Shown in pieces: positions 43,587-52,355 of a DNA stretch of 64,000 bases. The position numbers and the translations under genes were made by a program. How positions within the stretch are numbered: position 1 is the stretch's first letter; each line of letters starts with the position of its first letter. The DNA comes from [Clostridium] leptum DSM 753. GTDB lineage: Bacteria; Bacillota; Clostridia; Oscillospirales; Acutalibacteraceae. Location: assembly GCA_000154345.1 (NCBI GenBank), contig DS480342.1:1-64000 (forward strand). Direction: 5' to 3'. Under the pieces are notes generated by a model, which was not told the origin of the DNA, did not search any database, and saw only the letters and a list, made by a program, of their open reading frames with translations.

Positions 43587-44465
43587 ATGCGGGTAACATT
43601 AATCAGTAAAGGCGCGGTAGCTGAAATCGATACCCTTGGCGCTCAGTTGGTTTCGTACCAGGATGTGGTAAATACCGAGTATCTCTGGCAAGGGGATCCT
43701 GCTTATTGGAAGGGGCAGGCGCCCATTTTATTTCCTATTGTAGGCGCCTTGCGGAACGAGAGGGCGGTGATAGGCGGAAAGGCCTATTCCATGGCGCAGC
43801 ATGGCTTTGCCCGGCACAGGGAATTTACCCCGGTGATTACCAGGAACGAGATGGCGGTGTTCTCGCTGAAAGCTGATGAGGCTACCAAGCGTCAATACCC
43901 CTTTGACTTTGATCTCCGGGTGACCTACCGCCTGGAGGATACCAGGCTGACGGTGGAATTTTTGGTGACCAATTTGTCGGATCGTCCCATGCCCTTTGTG
44001 GTGGGAGGCCATCCCGCCTTCCGGGTTCCTGTGAGCGGCGAAGACCGGTTTGAAAACTGGGTAGTGGAATTTGAGAAAGAGGAAGTGATCGACTGTCCGA
44101 AATTTCTTCCCGGTTCCAAGCTTTTAGACTTTTCCCAGACAAAGCGAATCCTGGATCACGAGAGAAAGCTAAAGCTGACTCATGGCCTCTTTTATGACGA
44201 TGCTCTGATTTGTGAAAATACTAATTCCCGGCAGGTGAAGCTTTACAGTATTCTTACCGGGCGGGGAGTGGAAATGGAATATGGGGATTTCCGCTATTTG
44301 GGAATTTGGTCCGCAAAGAATGACGCGCCTTTTGTAGCGCTGGAGCCTTGGACGGGCTGCGGCACCGCGCAGGATGAAGACGACTGCTTTGAAAGGAAGC
44401 GGGGAATGAAGCTGCTGGAGCCTGAGCTCAGCTTTAAAGCGGCGTTCACCATGAATATACTATAA
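43587..44465 (+). CDS. Aldose 1-epimerase family protein (LacX/GalM-like)
   Basis: 292-residue galactose-mutarotase-fold protein. It keeps the family catalytic positions in AQHGFARHREF, GGHPAFRVP (His) and ALEPWTGCGT (Glu). The length and pattern fit the LacX-like branch, which acts on free hexoses or related sugars. GGAAGGATC precedes the ATG. It is followed after 17 bp by the XRE-cupin regulator gene and may be co-transcribed with it. Confidence 0.88.
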   Translation: MRVTLISKGAVAEIDTLGAQLVSYQDVVNTEYLWQGDPAYWKGQAPILFPIVGALRNERAVIGGKAYSMAQHGFARHREFTPVITRNEMAVFSLKADEATKRQYPFDFDLRVTYRLEDTRLTVEFLVTNLSDRPMPFVVGGHPAFRVPVSGEDRFENWVVEFEKEEVIDCPKFLPGSKLLDFSQTKRILDHERKLKLTHGLFYDDALICENTNSRQVKLYSILTGRGVEMEYGDFRYLGIWSAKNDAPFVALEPWTGCGTAQDEDDCFERKRGMKLLEPELSFKAAFTMNIL

Positions 44466-44482
44466 AGGCAGGAGGCAAAAAA

Positions 44483-45082
44483 ATGGAAACTCGAATTGTA
44501 GAAATAGCAGAGAGAATCAAGGGCTTGCGGGAAATGATGGATATCACCCCGGAGGAGATGGCTGAGGCCGCCGGCGTTGAGCTGGAGGAATACCTGAAGC
44601 ATGAGAATGGAGAGCAGGATTTTGGCTTTACCTTTCTGTATAAATGCGCCGATAAGCTGGATGTGGATATTGTGGAGCTGCTGACGGGGGAAAATCCCAG
44701 GCTTTCCTTCTACTCCATCGTCAGAAAGGGCGAGGGCTTGGATATCAAGCGCCGAGCCGGGTTTAAGTACGAGCATTTAAATTATCGGTTTAAAAATAAG
44801 ATTGCCGAAACCTTCCTGGTGACCGCCCCCTATTTTGAGGAGGAGCAGGATCAGCCGATCCCGCTGTCAACCCATTCCGGCCAGGAGTTCGATTTTATCA
44901 TTTCCGGCCAATTGAAAACCAGAATGGAAGACCATGTGGAGATCTTGAAGCCGGGCGACGCTATTTATTACGATTCCGGCCGGGGCCACGGCATGATCGC
45001 TGCCGGCGGCGAGCCCTGCACCTTTTTAGCCATTGTTATGCGCCGAGTTGAGGAAGAAGCGGAGGACCATGAGAATGCTTAA
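44483..45082 (+). CDS. XRE-family regulator with C-terminal cupin domain
   Basis: 199 residues. The XRE helix-turn-helix (about 8-65) is followed by a cupin_2 barrel (about 110-190, GQEFDFIISGQLKTRM...GDAIYYDSGRGHGM). AGGAGG stands upstream of the ATG. Its stop overlaps the start of the acyl-CoA synthetase gene by 8 bp, and this pairing implies control of that enzyme, probably in response to a small carboxylic acid or its CoA ester (inference). Confidence 0.9.
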   Translation: METRIVEIAERIKGLREMMDITPEEMAEAAGVELEEYLKHENGEQDFGFTFLYKCADKLDVDIVELLTGENPRLSFYSIVRKGEGLDIKRRAGFKYEHLNYRFKNKIAETFLVTAPYFEEEQDQPIPLSTHSGQEFDFIISGQLKTRMEDHVEILKPGDAIYYDSGRGHGMIAAGGEPCTFLAIVMRRVEEEAEDHENA

Positions 45083-46721
45083 TATTCATCAAAAATTTTG
45101 CCGGGAGACCTTTTACGATGGGAAACTGGTCGATTTCAAGCCGGTTTACCAGGATAATTTCAATTTTGCCTACGACGTCATCGATGTGATCGCTCAGGCC
45201 GAGCCGGAACGGCGCGCAATGCTTTGGTGCAACGACAAGGGAGAGGAGCATACCTTTACCTTTTCCGACCTGGAAAAATACTCCAACCGGGCGGCGAATT
45301 TATTCACGAAATTAGGAATCGGCAGAGGGGACACAGTGGTGCTGATTCTGAAGCGGCACTATGAGTTTTGGTTTGCCCTTCTGGGACTTCACAAGGTTGG
45401 AGCGGTAGGTATTCCGGCTACGAATCTGCTGACCAAGAAAGACCTGGTATACCGGTTCAACGCGGCTCACGTGAAGGGAATCATCTGTACTACTGACGGC
45501 GAGGTTATGGACCATGCGGATGCGGCGTTTCCGGAATCCCCCACTGTTAAGGTGAAAATCGGCGTTCACGGCGCCCACGAGGGATGGGTAGACTTTTCCA
45601 AGGAGCTGGAAAGCCAGCCGGATACCTTTGAACGGGCGGAGACCTCCGCTGCAGATCCTATGCTGCTGTATTTTACCTCTGGCACCACCGGTATGCCCAA
45701 AATGGTCTGGCATGATTATACCTATCCCATCGCGCACATTATGACCGCGAAATATTGGCATAATGTAGTGCCTGACGGCCTGCATTTGACCCTGTCCGAT
45801 ACTGGCTGGATGAAGGCCATGTGGGGCAAGCTGTATGGACAGTGGTTTATGGAGGCGGGAATTTTTGTCTGTGACTTTGACAAGTTTACACCCTCTGAGC
45901 TGCTGCCCCTGTTTGCGAAATACCACATCACCACTTTCTGCGCACCTCCCACCATGTACCGCTTTTTCATCAAGGAGGATTTGAGCAAGTACGATTTGTC
46001 CTCCATCACCCACGCCACCATCGCCGGCGAGCCTCTGAATCCGGAGGTATTTAACCAGTTTTATAAGGCTACAGGCTTAAAGCTGATGGAAGGCTTTGGC
46101 CAGACGGAAACAACCCTGACCCTGTTCAATCCGGTGGGAACCGAGCCGAAACCCGGCTCTATGGGCAAGCCTTCTCCGGCATACCATGTGGATTTAATTG
46201 ACGATGAGGGCAATACCGTGGAGCCTGGCACCGTAGGAGAGATCGTTCTGCGGACAGGGGAAGGAAAGCCTTGCGGTATGTTCGACGGGTATTACGAAAA
46301 TCCGGAGCTGACAAAAACCGTGTGGGACAACGATATTTATCACACCGGCGACACCGCGTGGCGGGATGAGGACGGCTACTTCTGGTATGTTGGCCGTACC
46401 GACGATATTATTAAATCCTCCGGCTACCGGATCGGGCCGTTCGAAATCGAGAGCGTAGTCATGGAACTGCCTTACGTGCTGGAATGTGCCATTACGGGCA
46501 CGCCCGATCCTATCCGTGGACAGGTGGTTAAGGCCACTATTGTGCTGGCAAAGGGCTACGAGCCTTCTGAGGAGCTGAAAAAGGATGTGCAGACCTATGT
46601 GAAGCGTCAAACCGCTCCTTATAAATATCCCCGTGTGGTGGAGTTTGTGGACGAGCTTCCCAAAACCATCAGCGGAAAAATCCGCCGGGTTACCATTCGC
46701 GGCGGAGAAAAGAAATCATAA
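45075..46721 (+). CDS. AMP-forming acyl-CoA synthetase (acetyl/medium-chain type)
   Basis: 548 residues from the ATG at 45075 (GGAGG 9 bp upstream; the ATG at 45069 would leave only 3 bp). It is an ANL-superfamily ligase that activates a carboxylate to its acyl-CoA via an acyl-AMP. Visible motifs are YFTSGTTGMPK (A3), GFGQTE (A5), YHTGDTAW with GRTDDIIKSSGYRIGP (A7/A8) and PKTISGKIRR with the catalytic Lys (A10). It lacks the long N-terminus of classical acetyl-CoA synthetase, which suggests a medium-chain or aromatic acid. It is coupled to the XRE-cupin regulator. Confidence 0.92.
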   Translation: MLNIHQKFCRETFYDGKLVDFKPVYQDNFNFAYDVIDVIAQAEPERRAMLWCNDKGEEHTFTFSDLEKYSNRAANLFTKLGIGRGDTVVLILKRHYEFWFALLGLHKVGAVGIPATNLLTKKDLVYRFNAAHVKGIICTTDGEVMDHADAAFPESPTVKVKIGVHGAHEGWVDFSKELESQPDTFERAETSAADPMLLYFTSGTTGMPKMVWHDYTYPIAHIMTAKYWHNVVPDGLHLTLSDTGWMKAMWGKLYGQWFMEAGIFVCDFDKFTPSELLPLFAKYHITTFCAPPTMYRFFIKEDLSKYDLSSITHATIAGEPLNPEVFNQFYKATGLKLMEGFGQTETTLTLFNPVGTEPKPGSMGKPSPAYHVDLIDDEGNTVEPGTVGEIVLRTGEGKPCGMFDGYYENPELTKTVWDNDIYHTGDTAWRDEDGYFWYVGRTDDIIKSSGYRIGPFEIESVVMELPYVLECAITGTPDPIRGQVVKATIVLAKGYEPSEELKKDVQTYVKRQTAPYKYPRVVEFVDELPKTISGKIRRVTIRGGEKKS

Positions 46722-46722
46722 C

Positions 46723-46763
46723 AAAAAGGGAAGCGGGCTTTTCTCCAGCCCGCTTCCCTTTTT
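46723..46763 (+). terminator. Terminator of the acyl-CoA synthetase operon
   Basis: A 17-bp A-rich/GC/T-rich stem with a 7-nt loop starts directly after the stop codon. Confidence 0.9.
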
Positions 46764-46935
46764 ACGCAGGCTGCGCCGCCTGCCGGCTGAAGCAATAAAG
46801 AAGCGGATAAGCGGCTTCCAAATAAAATTGAAAAATCTCGCAGGCTAAAAAATGGAAATTCATTTAAGCTTATCCGAAATAGCTTGTATTCAGCTTACAG
46901 ACTTCCTTAAAAGGCTTTCTAAGCGTTTTTCTGCC

Positions 46936-47388
46936 TTATTTATTTTTGTAGTAGAAATATGCGGCAATTTTTAAAAGAACGGCAAAAAATAAAATGGAAA
47001 CAGCGGTATTAAACGCGCTGATATCGACAAAGGATAAGGCGCAGGCGGCGGCCGCCAGGCAAAGCAGAAAAATATCCATAATCGGCCCGCCGCTTTTTTC
47101 GTGGACCCATTGGGTGCGCTCATCCAGCGCCAGAATTTTTTCCTGACGCAGCTTTTCCTTGTTTTTTAGCAATGAACGGTTGTAGTGAATTTTATAAATA
47201 GTGTAAATCACGCCGCCAAAGTAAAGAGCTTTGTAGGAAAGCTGGGAAAGGCCGGTGGTGTACCGGGAATCGATCAGGCCTTTTTCTCCCACCAGCACCA
47301 TAAAAGCCAGAAGCAAAGCCAAAACAGCCCATAGAAGATAAATTCGCCTTTTCACAACTTGAGAAAATGGAAGCTTACAGCTTTTCAT
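46936..47388 (-). CDS. Four-helix membrane protein paired with an XRE repressor
   Basis: 150 residues with about four membrane segments (around 15-33, 48-65, 103-121 and 126-145) and a basic/acidic cytoplasmic loop between pairs (KNKEKLRQEKILALDERTQW). No enzyme motif is seen. Its ATG (47388) overlaps the end of the XRE gene by 14 bp, so they form an operon. Such XRE/membrane pairs are common in Firmicutes and their role is unknown; membrane-stress or peptide response is a guess. Confidence 0.7.
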   Translation of the reverse strand: MKSCKLPFSQVVKRRIYLLWAVLALLLAFMVLVGEKGLIDSRYTTGLSQLSYKALYFGGVIYTIYKIHYNRSLLKNKEKLRQEKILALDERTQWVHEKSGGPIMDIFLLCLAAAACALSFVDISAFNTAVSILFFAVLLKIAAYFYYKNK

Positions 47389-47605
47389 ACTTTTGGTCCT
47401 CCTCTTTCAGATTTTCTTCTAAGCAGTACAGCTCCTCCACTGTGGTGCTGAAAATCCGGGCGAGCCGATAAGCCAACAGCAGAGAGGGATTGTATTGTCC
47501 GGTTTCCAAGGAAATAATTGTACGGGAAGAGACAAGCGCCAAATCGGCAAGCTGCTTCTGGGTATAACCTGCCTCAAGCCGAAGCTCTTTGATTTTGTTT
47601 TTCAT
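47375..47605 (-). CDS. Small XRE-family helix-turn-helix repressor
   Basis: 76 residues, almost all a Cro/C1-type helix-turn-helix (IKELRLEAGYTQKQLADLALVSSRTIISLETGQYNPSLLLAYRLARIF). It is translationally linked to the downstream membrane protein gene. Two palindromes cover its transcription start and probably mediate negative autoregulation. Confidence 0.9.
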   Translation of the reverse strand: MKNKIKELRLEAGYTQKQLADLALVSSRTIISLETGQYNPSLLLAYRLARIFSTTVEELYCLEENLKEEDQKYEKL

Positions 47606-47623
47606 AGCGGCTCCCTCAATGAT

Positions 47624-47683
47624 ATGAAGTTAACTTCATGTGAAGTATACTTCATATTATACAGATCAAATAAAATTTGTCAA
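47624..47683 (-). promoter_or_regulatory. XRE promoter with two abutting palindromic operators
   Basis: On the minus strand TTGACA (47683-47678), a 16-bp spacer and TATAAT (47661-47656) form a consensus promoter. Directly downstream lie GTGAAGTATACTTCAT (47640-47655; the inner 14 bp are palindromic) and ATGAAGTTAACTTCAT (47624-47639; perfect). They share TGAAGT...ACTTCA and their centres are 16 bp apart, as expected for two repressor dimers blocking transcription. Confidence 0.8.
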
Positions 47684-47736
47684 CCCCGATTTACCGTGGA
47701 GTTACTGGCTTTTGGCTGAAAAATGGACAAAACGGC

Positions 47737-47765
47737 TTGTAGTTTGAATGGAAGTGTGCTAAAAT
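47737..47765 (+). promoter_or_regulatory. Promoter of ade
   Basis: TTGTAG (47737-47742), a 17-bp spacer and TAAAAT (47760-47765), 30 bp before the gene. No purine riboswitch fold is visible in the short leader. Confidence 0.5.
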
Positions 47766-47795
47766 AAGCAAAATATTCAGAAGGGGGAAGATGCC

Positions 47796-49493
47796 ATGTT
47801 CTCATCGACCGAAATGCTGCAGGCTTCCCGGGGGAAAATCCCTGCAAAATTGGTGCTGAAAAACGCCGTTGTGCTCAATGTTTTTACCAAGGAATGGCTT
47901 ACCCAGGATGTGGCTGTCTGGGATGGCCGGATCATTGGCGTAGGCCGCTATGAGGGCAGGGAGGAAATTGACCTAACTGGAAAGTATCTGGTGCCAGGCT
48001 TTTTTGACGCCCATGTTCATATCGAATCGTCTATGCTGACGCCAGCCGCCTTTGCCGCTGAAATTTTACCTTTTGGAACTACGACGATTCTCGCCGATCC
48101 CCATGAGCTTGCCAATGTATCCGGAGAAAAGGGGATACGCTGGCTGCTGGAGGAGATCAAGCGGCTTCCTCTGAACGGCTATGTGATGCTGCCCTCCTGC
48201 GTGCCGGCCACGGAGCTTGACGACAGCGGCGCGCGGCTGGAGGCGGAGGATTTGCTGCCGCTTCGCGAGGACCCCTCGGTTTTGGGCCTGGGGGAATTTA
48301 TGAATGTTTCCGGCGTTTGCGCCGGAGAGGAAAAAGCCCTTGCAAAGCTACGGGCTTTTCAGGATAGAGTTATCGACGGCCATGCGCCGGGACTGGTGGG
48401 AAAGGATTTGCAGGCGTATCTCCTCGCGGGGGTTAGCACCGATCATGAGTGCTCCGAGCCAGAGGAGGCTTTGGAGCAGCTGCGGAGCGGAATGAATCTG
48501 ATGATCCGGAGGGGGTCCGGGGCGAAAAACGGGGAAACGCTTATCAGCACCCTTTTGGATTCCCGGGTTTCCGCAGAGCGTGTGTGCTTCTGCACTGACG
48601 ATAAGCATGTGGAGGATATCCGGCGGGAAGGGCATATCAGCAGCAATATCCGCGAGGCCATTCATCTTGGGATGGACCCAGCGGAGGCATATGCAATGGC
48701 CAGCTTCAACGCGGCGCGGATGTACGGGCTCTCCCATTTAGGCGCCATAGGTTCCGGATACCAGGCTGACTTGGTGGTGCTGGACGATTTGGAAGAGGTG
48801 AGCGTGGACAGCGTTTACTGGAAAGGAAAGCTGGTAAGCCGGAAGGGAGAAAGGCCCGCCGTGGGAAAACGGACTGTCCCGGGATTTTTGCTGGATACCG
48901 TCCAGCTTCGGCCGGTGCGCCGGGAACAGCTCCGCCTCTCCTGCCCCGACGGCGCGGCTCACGTGGCTCAGGTGATCCCCCATCAGATCTTGACAAGGCA
49001 CAGGGTCTGCCAGGTGCCTTGTACCTCTGGAGAATTCCAGCCTGACCGGCACTTTCAGAAAGTTGCGGTGGTAGAGCGGCATCGAGGAACAGGTCGGGTG
49101 GGCATCGGCGTGGTAGAGGGCTTTTTCCTTCACGGAGCCATTGCCTCTACGGTGGCACATGATTCTCATAACCTGATTGCGGTGGGGGATAACGACCAGG
49201 ATATACTGCTGGGCATCCAGGCGCTGGAAAAGGCCGGGGGCGGCTATTGCTTGGTACGGGATGGAAAGCTGCTCGAAGTTCTTCCGCTTCCGGTATGCGG
49301 CCTGCTGACACAGGAACCGACAGAACAGGTGCAGAGGGCTTTGGCGAATATGAAAAAGCTATGTGTGGAAATGGGGATGCCAGAGGAGCTGGACCCATTC
49401 CAGACGTTATCTTTTTTGTCGTTGCCGGTTCTGCCGGAAATTCGGATTACCGACCGAGGCGTCTTTGATTCCGTGGAATACCGGTACTTGTAG
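47796..49493 (+). CDS. ade: Adenine deaminase
   Basis: 565-residue amidohydrolase that converts adenine to hypoxanthine and ammonia in purine salvage. Metal-binding FFDAHVHIESSM and GTTTILADPHE, followed by VSGEKGIRWLLEEIK, are characteristic of bacterial adenine deaminase. CTDDKHVEDI and the C-terminal domain (about 400-565, AHDSHNLIAVG) are also present, so it is full length. AGAAGGGGGAAG precedes the ATG. It is monocistronic and shares a bidirectional terminator with the convergent spoIID gene. Confidence 0.95.
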   Translation: MFSSTEMLQASRGKIPAKLVLKNAVVLNVFTKEWLTQDVAVWDGRIIGVGRYEGREEIDLTGKYLVPGFFDAHVHIESSMLTPAAFAAEILPFGTTTILADPHELANVSGEKGIRWLLEEIKRLPLNGYVMLPSCVPATELDDSGARLEAEDLLPLREDPSVLGLGEFMNVSGVCAGEEKALAKLRAFQDRVIDGHAPGLVGKDLQAYLLAGVSTDHECSEPEEALEQLRSGMNLMIRRGSGAKNGETLISTLLDSRVSAERVCFCTDDKHVEDIRREGHISSNIREAIHLGMDPAEAYAMASFNAARMYGLSHLGAIGSGYQADLVVLDDLEEVSVDSVYWKGKLVSRKGERPAVGKRTVPGFLLDTVQLRPVRREQLRLSCPDGAAHVAQVIPHQILTRHRVCQVPCTSGEFQPDRHFQKVAVVERHRGTGRVGIGVVEGFFLHGAIASTVAHDSHNLIAVGDNDQDILLGIQALEKAGGGYCLVRDGKLLEVLPLPVCGLLTQEPTEQVQRALANMKKLCVEMGMPEELDPFQTLSFLSLPVLPEIRITDRGVFDSVEYRYL

Positions 49494-49566
49494 GCTTGTT
49501 CATCACCGTCTGGGTTTAGCTCGGAAGAAAAGCTGCCGATTTGCCTGGTATCAATTTCAACCATAG

Positions 49567-49604
49567 AAAAATAGAGCGGCTAAGCGCTTAGCCGCTCTAT
49601 TTTT
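49567..49604. terminator. Bidirectional terminator between ade and spoIID
   Basis: A 38-bp perfect palindrome with A5 and T5 ends. It overlaps the last codons of the convergent spoIID gene. Confidence 0.92.
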
Positions 49605-50674
49605 GTGCCTGGATAATACCAGGCCAGAATTTCCTCGCAGGCGGCTCCTTGGGAGGCCATGAAATTGGCGCCGTATTGGCTCATGCCGACGCCGTGGCCA
49701 TAGCCCCGCACCGTGAACAAGAAGCTGTCTTCACTGAAAATCAAATCGAAGTTGGCGCTCCTCAGAGAAAATACCTCGCGAATCTCATCGCCGGCTGGCT
49801 CCAAGGAGCCGAGCTTCATTGTTTTTACCAGACCGGCCTGGGTGGTTTGGGAATCCCCTATCCAGGTTTGAGGCTCTCCCTCAAGCTTGATATCCGGCCA
49901 GGCAGCCTCCGCCTTGGCCTTAAAATCCTCTGGGGATACGGTGACGGTAGTTTGATATCCGGGAGCCAGAGTATCTCCTGGGCTCGGTACCTCTACCAGA
50001 TATTGACGAGCCTCGGAAAATACGTCGGCGGAGGCTTCAGTGACTCCGCCTGAAATAGCGTGGTAGGCCGCGGTGATCAAAGCGTCATCCGAATCCCGGA
50101 GTACCAGGCTCTGCGCCTCCTGGCAGATTTCCTTTATTCTTTTCAGGTTATCCTCGTAAGCGTCTCCCCATTTCTCCTGAAGCTGCTGATCCGTCAAATA
50201 CCCGACCCCTTTGGAAAAATCCAGGGAAAAATCAGCGCCCTTCAGCGCCTCGTCCGGCGCGGCCCGCTGAGCTTCCTTTTTCTTTAGGAAAAAGGTCATG
50301 GAGGCTATAGCCTGGGCCTTCAGCGCCTCTGTTTCAAAGGAGGCAGGCATTTCCGCGGATACGACTCCGACTAAAAAATCAGCGTAGGAAAGCTCCTGGA
50401 TTTTACCGGAGCTTTCATCCAGAACCTGAAAGCTTGCCTCCTTCTGGGCCTCCGGCTGGGCTTCACCGGATGATGCGGGCATGGAGGTCCCTGATGGCGG
50501 CGGAGCTTCTGCGGACGAGACGGACCCAGAGGAAGAGCCGGCAGGGGGAGCGCTGGAGGAAGAAGGATTTTTGTATACCGAAACGCCGTCCGGTGAGGAA
50601 AAAACGATTACTGCGGCGGGAACAGCCAGCATCAGCAGAAATAAAATGATTAAGAAAACCACTTTTGCTTTCAT
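49580..50674 (-). CDS. spoIID: Stage II sporulation protein D-like (SpoIID/LytB domain)
   Basis: 364 residues: an N-terminal membrane anchor (about 4-25), a Ser/Pro-rich linker (about 35-75) and the SpoIID domain (about 90-360). Hallmarks are YADFLVGVVSAEMPASFETEALKAQAIA and, near the end, RGYGHGVGMSQYGANFMA. SpoIID is a lytic transglycosylase that strips denuded glycan during forespore engulfment. GGAGG stands 6-7 bp before the ATG. Upstream, CATGTAAT (near 50700 on the minus strand) with GAATAAT about 12 bp further up weakly resembles a sigma-E promoter. It supports a spore-forming lineage. Confidence 0.88.
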   Translation of the reverse strand: MKAKVVFLIILFLLMLAVPAAVIVFSSPDGVSVYKNPSSSSAPPAGSSSGSVSSAEAPPPSGTSMPASSGEAQPEAQKEASFQVLDESSGKIQELSYADFLVGVVSAEMPASFETEALKAQAIASMTFFLKKKEAQRAAPDEALKGADFSLDFSKGVGYLTDQQLQEKWGDAYEDNLKRIKEICQEAQSLVLRDSDDALITAAYHAISGGVTEASADVFSEARQYLVEVPSPGDTLAPGYQTTVTVSPEDFKAKAEAAWPDIKLEGEPQTWIGDSQTTQAGLVKTMKLGSLEPAGDEIREVFSLRSANFDLIFSEDSFLFTVRGYGHGVGMSQYGANFMASQGAACEEILAWYYPGTKIERLSA

Positions 50675-50819
50675 GAGAGCCTCCTATTCAAATTACATGT
50701 TTATAAATCAAATTATTCATTTTTCGTGTGTTTAGTGAATTTATTAAATGTTTTTTGTTGATTGTTGAATTTTTCGAAAAATAAAATTTCATAAAAATGC
50801 AAAAACAGAAGTAAATAGG

Positions 50820-50848
50820 TTGACTTTGCATAAGGTTTGTAATAAACT
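50820..50848 (+). promoter_or_regulatory. Promoter of the citrate synthase gene
   Basis: TTGACT (50820-50825), a 17-bp spacer and TAAACT (50843-50848), 32 bp before the GTG start. Confidence 0.6.
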
Positions 50849-50880
50849 TAATAATTAATTAGAGAAAGAGGTGTTGGAAA

Positions 50881-52236
50881 GTGCTTCAAAAACAACCTTC
50901 TGAGCTGGCTCTGCTTTGCGAGGAGTTTAGAAAGAATAATCATATCGAACCCGCTCAATTTGAACAGTACCAGGTAAAGCGGGGATTAAGGAATCCTGAC
51001 GGAACCGGCGTGATGGCGGGATTGACCCATATATGTAACGTCCACGGTTATTTGATTGCCGATGGGGAAAAAATTCCCGACGAGGGCAGGCTGACCTACC
51101 GGGGAATCAATGTGAAGGACATTGTGGACGGCTGTACCAGAGAAAACCGTTTTGGCTACGAGGAGGTGGCCTGGCTGCTGCTGTTCGGCACCCAGCCTAC
51201 CAGGGAGCAGCTGGAAAAGTTTAACCGGATCCTCAGCTCTTACCGGGAGCTGCCGGAGTATTTTGCCGAGGATATGATTATCAAGGCGCCCTCCAAGGAC
51301 ATTATGAACAAGCTGGGCAGAAGCGTGCTGGCGCTATATTCTTACGACAGCAATCCGGATGAAACCTCTCTGGAAAACATTATGCGCCAGTCCATTTCCC
51401 TGATCGCCAGAATGCCTACCATTATGACCTACGCCTATCAGGTAAAGCGGAGGCATTACGATAAGAAGAGCATGTATTTCCATCCCATCAAGCCGGAGCA
51501 TTCCACTGCGGAATCTATTTTAAGGTCTATCCGTCCGGACAAAAAGTTCAACGACGAGGAAGCGAAGCTTCTGGATCTGCTGATGATTATCCACGCCGAG
51601 CACGGCGGCGGCAACAATTCGACCTTTACCACCCGGGTGCTTTCCTCTTCGGGAACGGACACGTATGCGGCGATTTCCGCTGCCATCGGTTCCTTAAAGG
51701 GGCCGAAGCACGGCGGCGCCAACCACCGGGTGATGCAGATGATGGAATGTGTCAAGGAAAAGGTTAAGGACTGGAAAGACGAGGACGAGGTAGAGGCCTT
51801 TTTGGAAAAGATCGTCCGGAAGGAGGAAGGAGATCACAGCGGCCTGATTTACGGCCAAGGCCACGCTATCTATACCCTGAGCGACCCCAGAGCGGTGATT
51901 TTGAAAACCCACGCCCAGAGGCTGGCGAAGGAAAAGGGAATGGATGACGAGTTTGCCCTATACCAGCTGGTGGAAAAACTGGCGCCTAAGGCGTTTTTGA
52001 ACGTGAAAGGGGATAAAAAGGTGATCTCAGCCAATGTGGATTTCTATTCCGGTTTGGTTTACAAAATGCTGGGATTGCCGGAGGATTTGTACACGCCTAT
52101 GTTCGCGGTGTCCAGAATCGCCGGATGGTGCGCCCACCGGATTGAGGAAGTGGAAACCAGCAACCGGATTATCCGTCCGGCGTATAAGTCTCTGGTGGAC
52201 AGCCAAAAATACATACCATTGGATGAAAGAAAATAA
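50881..52236 (+). CDS. gltA: Citrate synthase
   Basis: 451 residues; condenses oxaloacetate and acetyl-CoA to citrate, here probably for glutamate synthesis. Catalytic residues appear in HAEHGGGNNSTF, GPKHGGANHRVM (His) and NVDFYSGLVY (Asp). The extra N-terminal 30-40 residues before the core are typical of the clostridial branch. The start is GTG at 50881 after AGAGGTG. A 16-bp inverted repeat with a T-run lies 50 bp after the stop. Confidence 0.94.
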   Translation: MLQKQPSELALLCEEFRKNNHIEPAQFEQYQVKRGLRNPDGTGVMAGLTHICNVHGYLIADGEKIPDEGRLTYRGINVKDIVDGCTRENRFGYEEVAWLLLFGTQPTREQLEKFNRILSSYRELPEYFAEDMIIKAPSKDIMNKLGRSVLALYSYDSNPDETSLENIMRQSISLIARMPTIMTYAYQVKRRHYDKKSMYFHPIKPEHSTAESILRSIRPDKKFNDEEAKLLDLLMIIHAEHGGGNNSTFTTRVLSSSGTDTYAAISAAIGSLKGPKHGGANHRVMQMMECVKEKVKDWKDEDEVEAFLEKIVRKEEGDHSGLIYGQGHAIYTLSDPRAVILKTHAQRLAKEKGMDDEFALYQLVEKLAPKAFLNVKGDKKVISANVDFYSGLVYKMLGLPEDLYTPMFAVSRIAGWCAHRIEEVETSNRIIRPAYKSLVDSQKYIPLDERK

Positions 52237-52286
52237 GATTTCTTTTCTTCCGTTGAAAAAAAGAGAAAAATAGTTGTCATAACTCC

Positions 52287-52340
52287 GAAATTCGTGTTAA
52301 AATAGTTTGGTAAACATTTTTAACACGAATTTCTCTTTTT
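52287..52340 (+). terminator. 16-bp inverted repeat: gltA terminator and/or operator of the next gene
   Basis: GAAATTCGTGTTAAAA (52287-52302) and its perfect complement (52318-52333) flank a 15-nt loop, then TCTTTTTTT. The next ribosome-binding site follows at once. A possible promoter, TTGTCA (52274-52279), 18 bp, TAAAAT (52298-52303), overlaps the left arm, so an operator role is also possible. Confidence 0.65.
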
Positions 52341-52355
52341 TTGGAGGATTAAGAT

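Noticed and set aside
47684..47795. Purine riboswitch or PurR site before adenine deaminase
   Set aside because: The leader after the predicted promoter is only about 25 nt, and no three-way junction motif is present.
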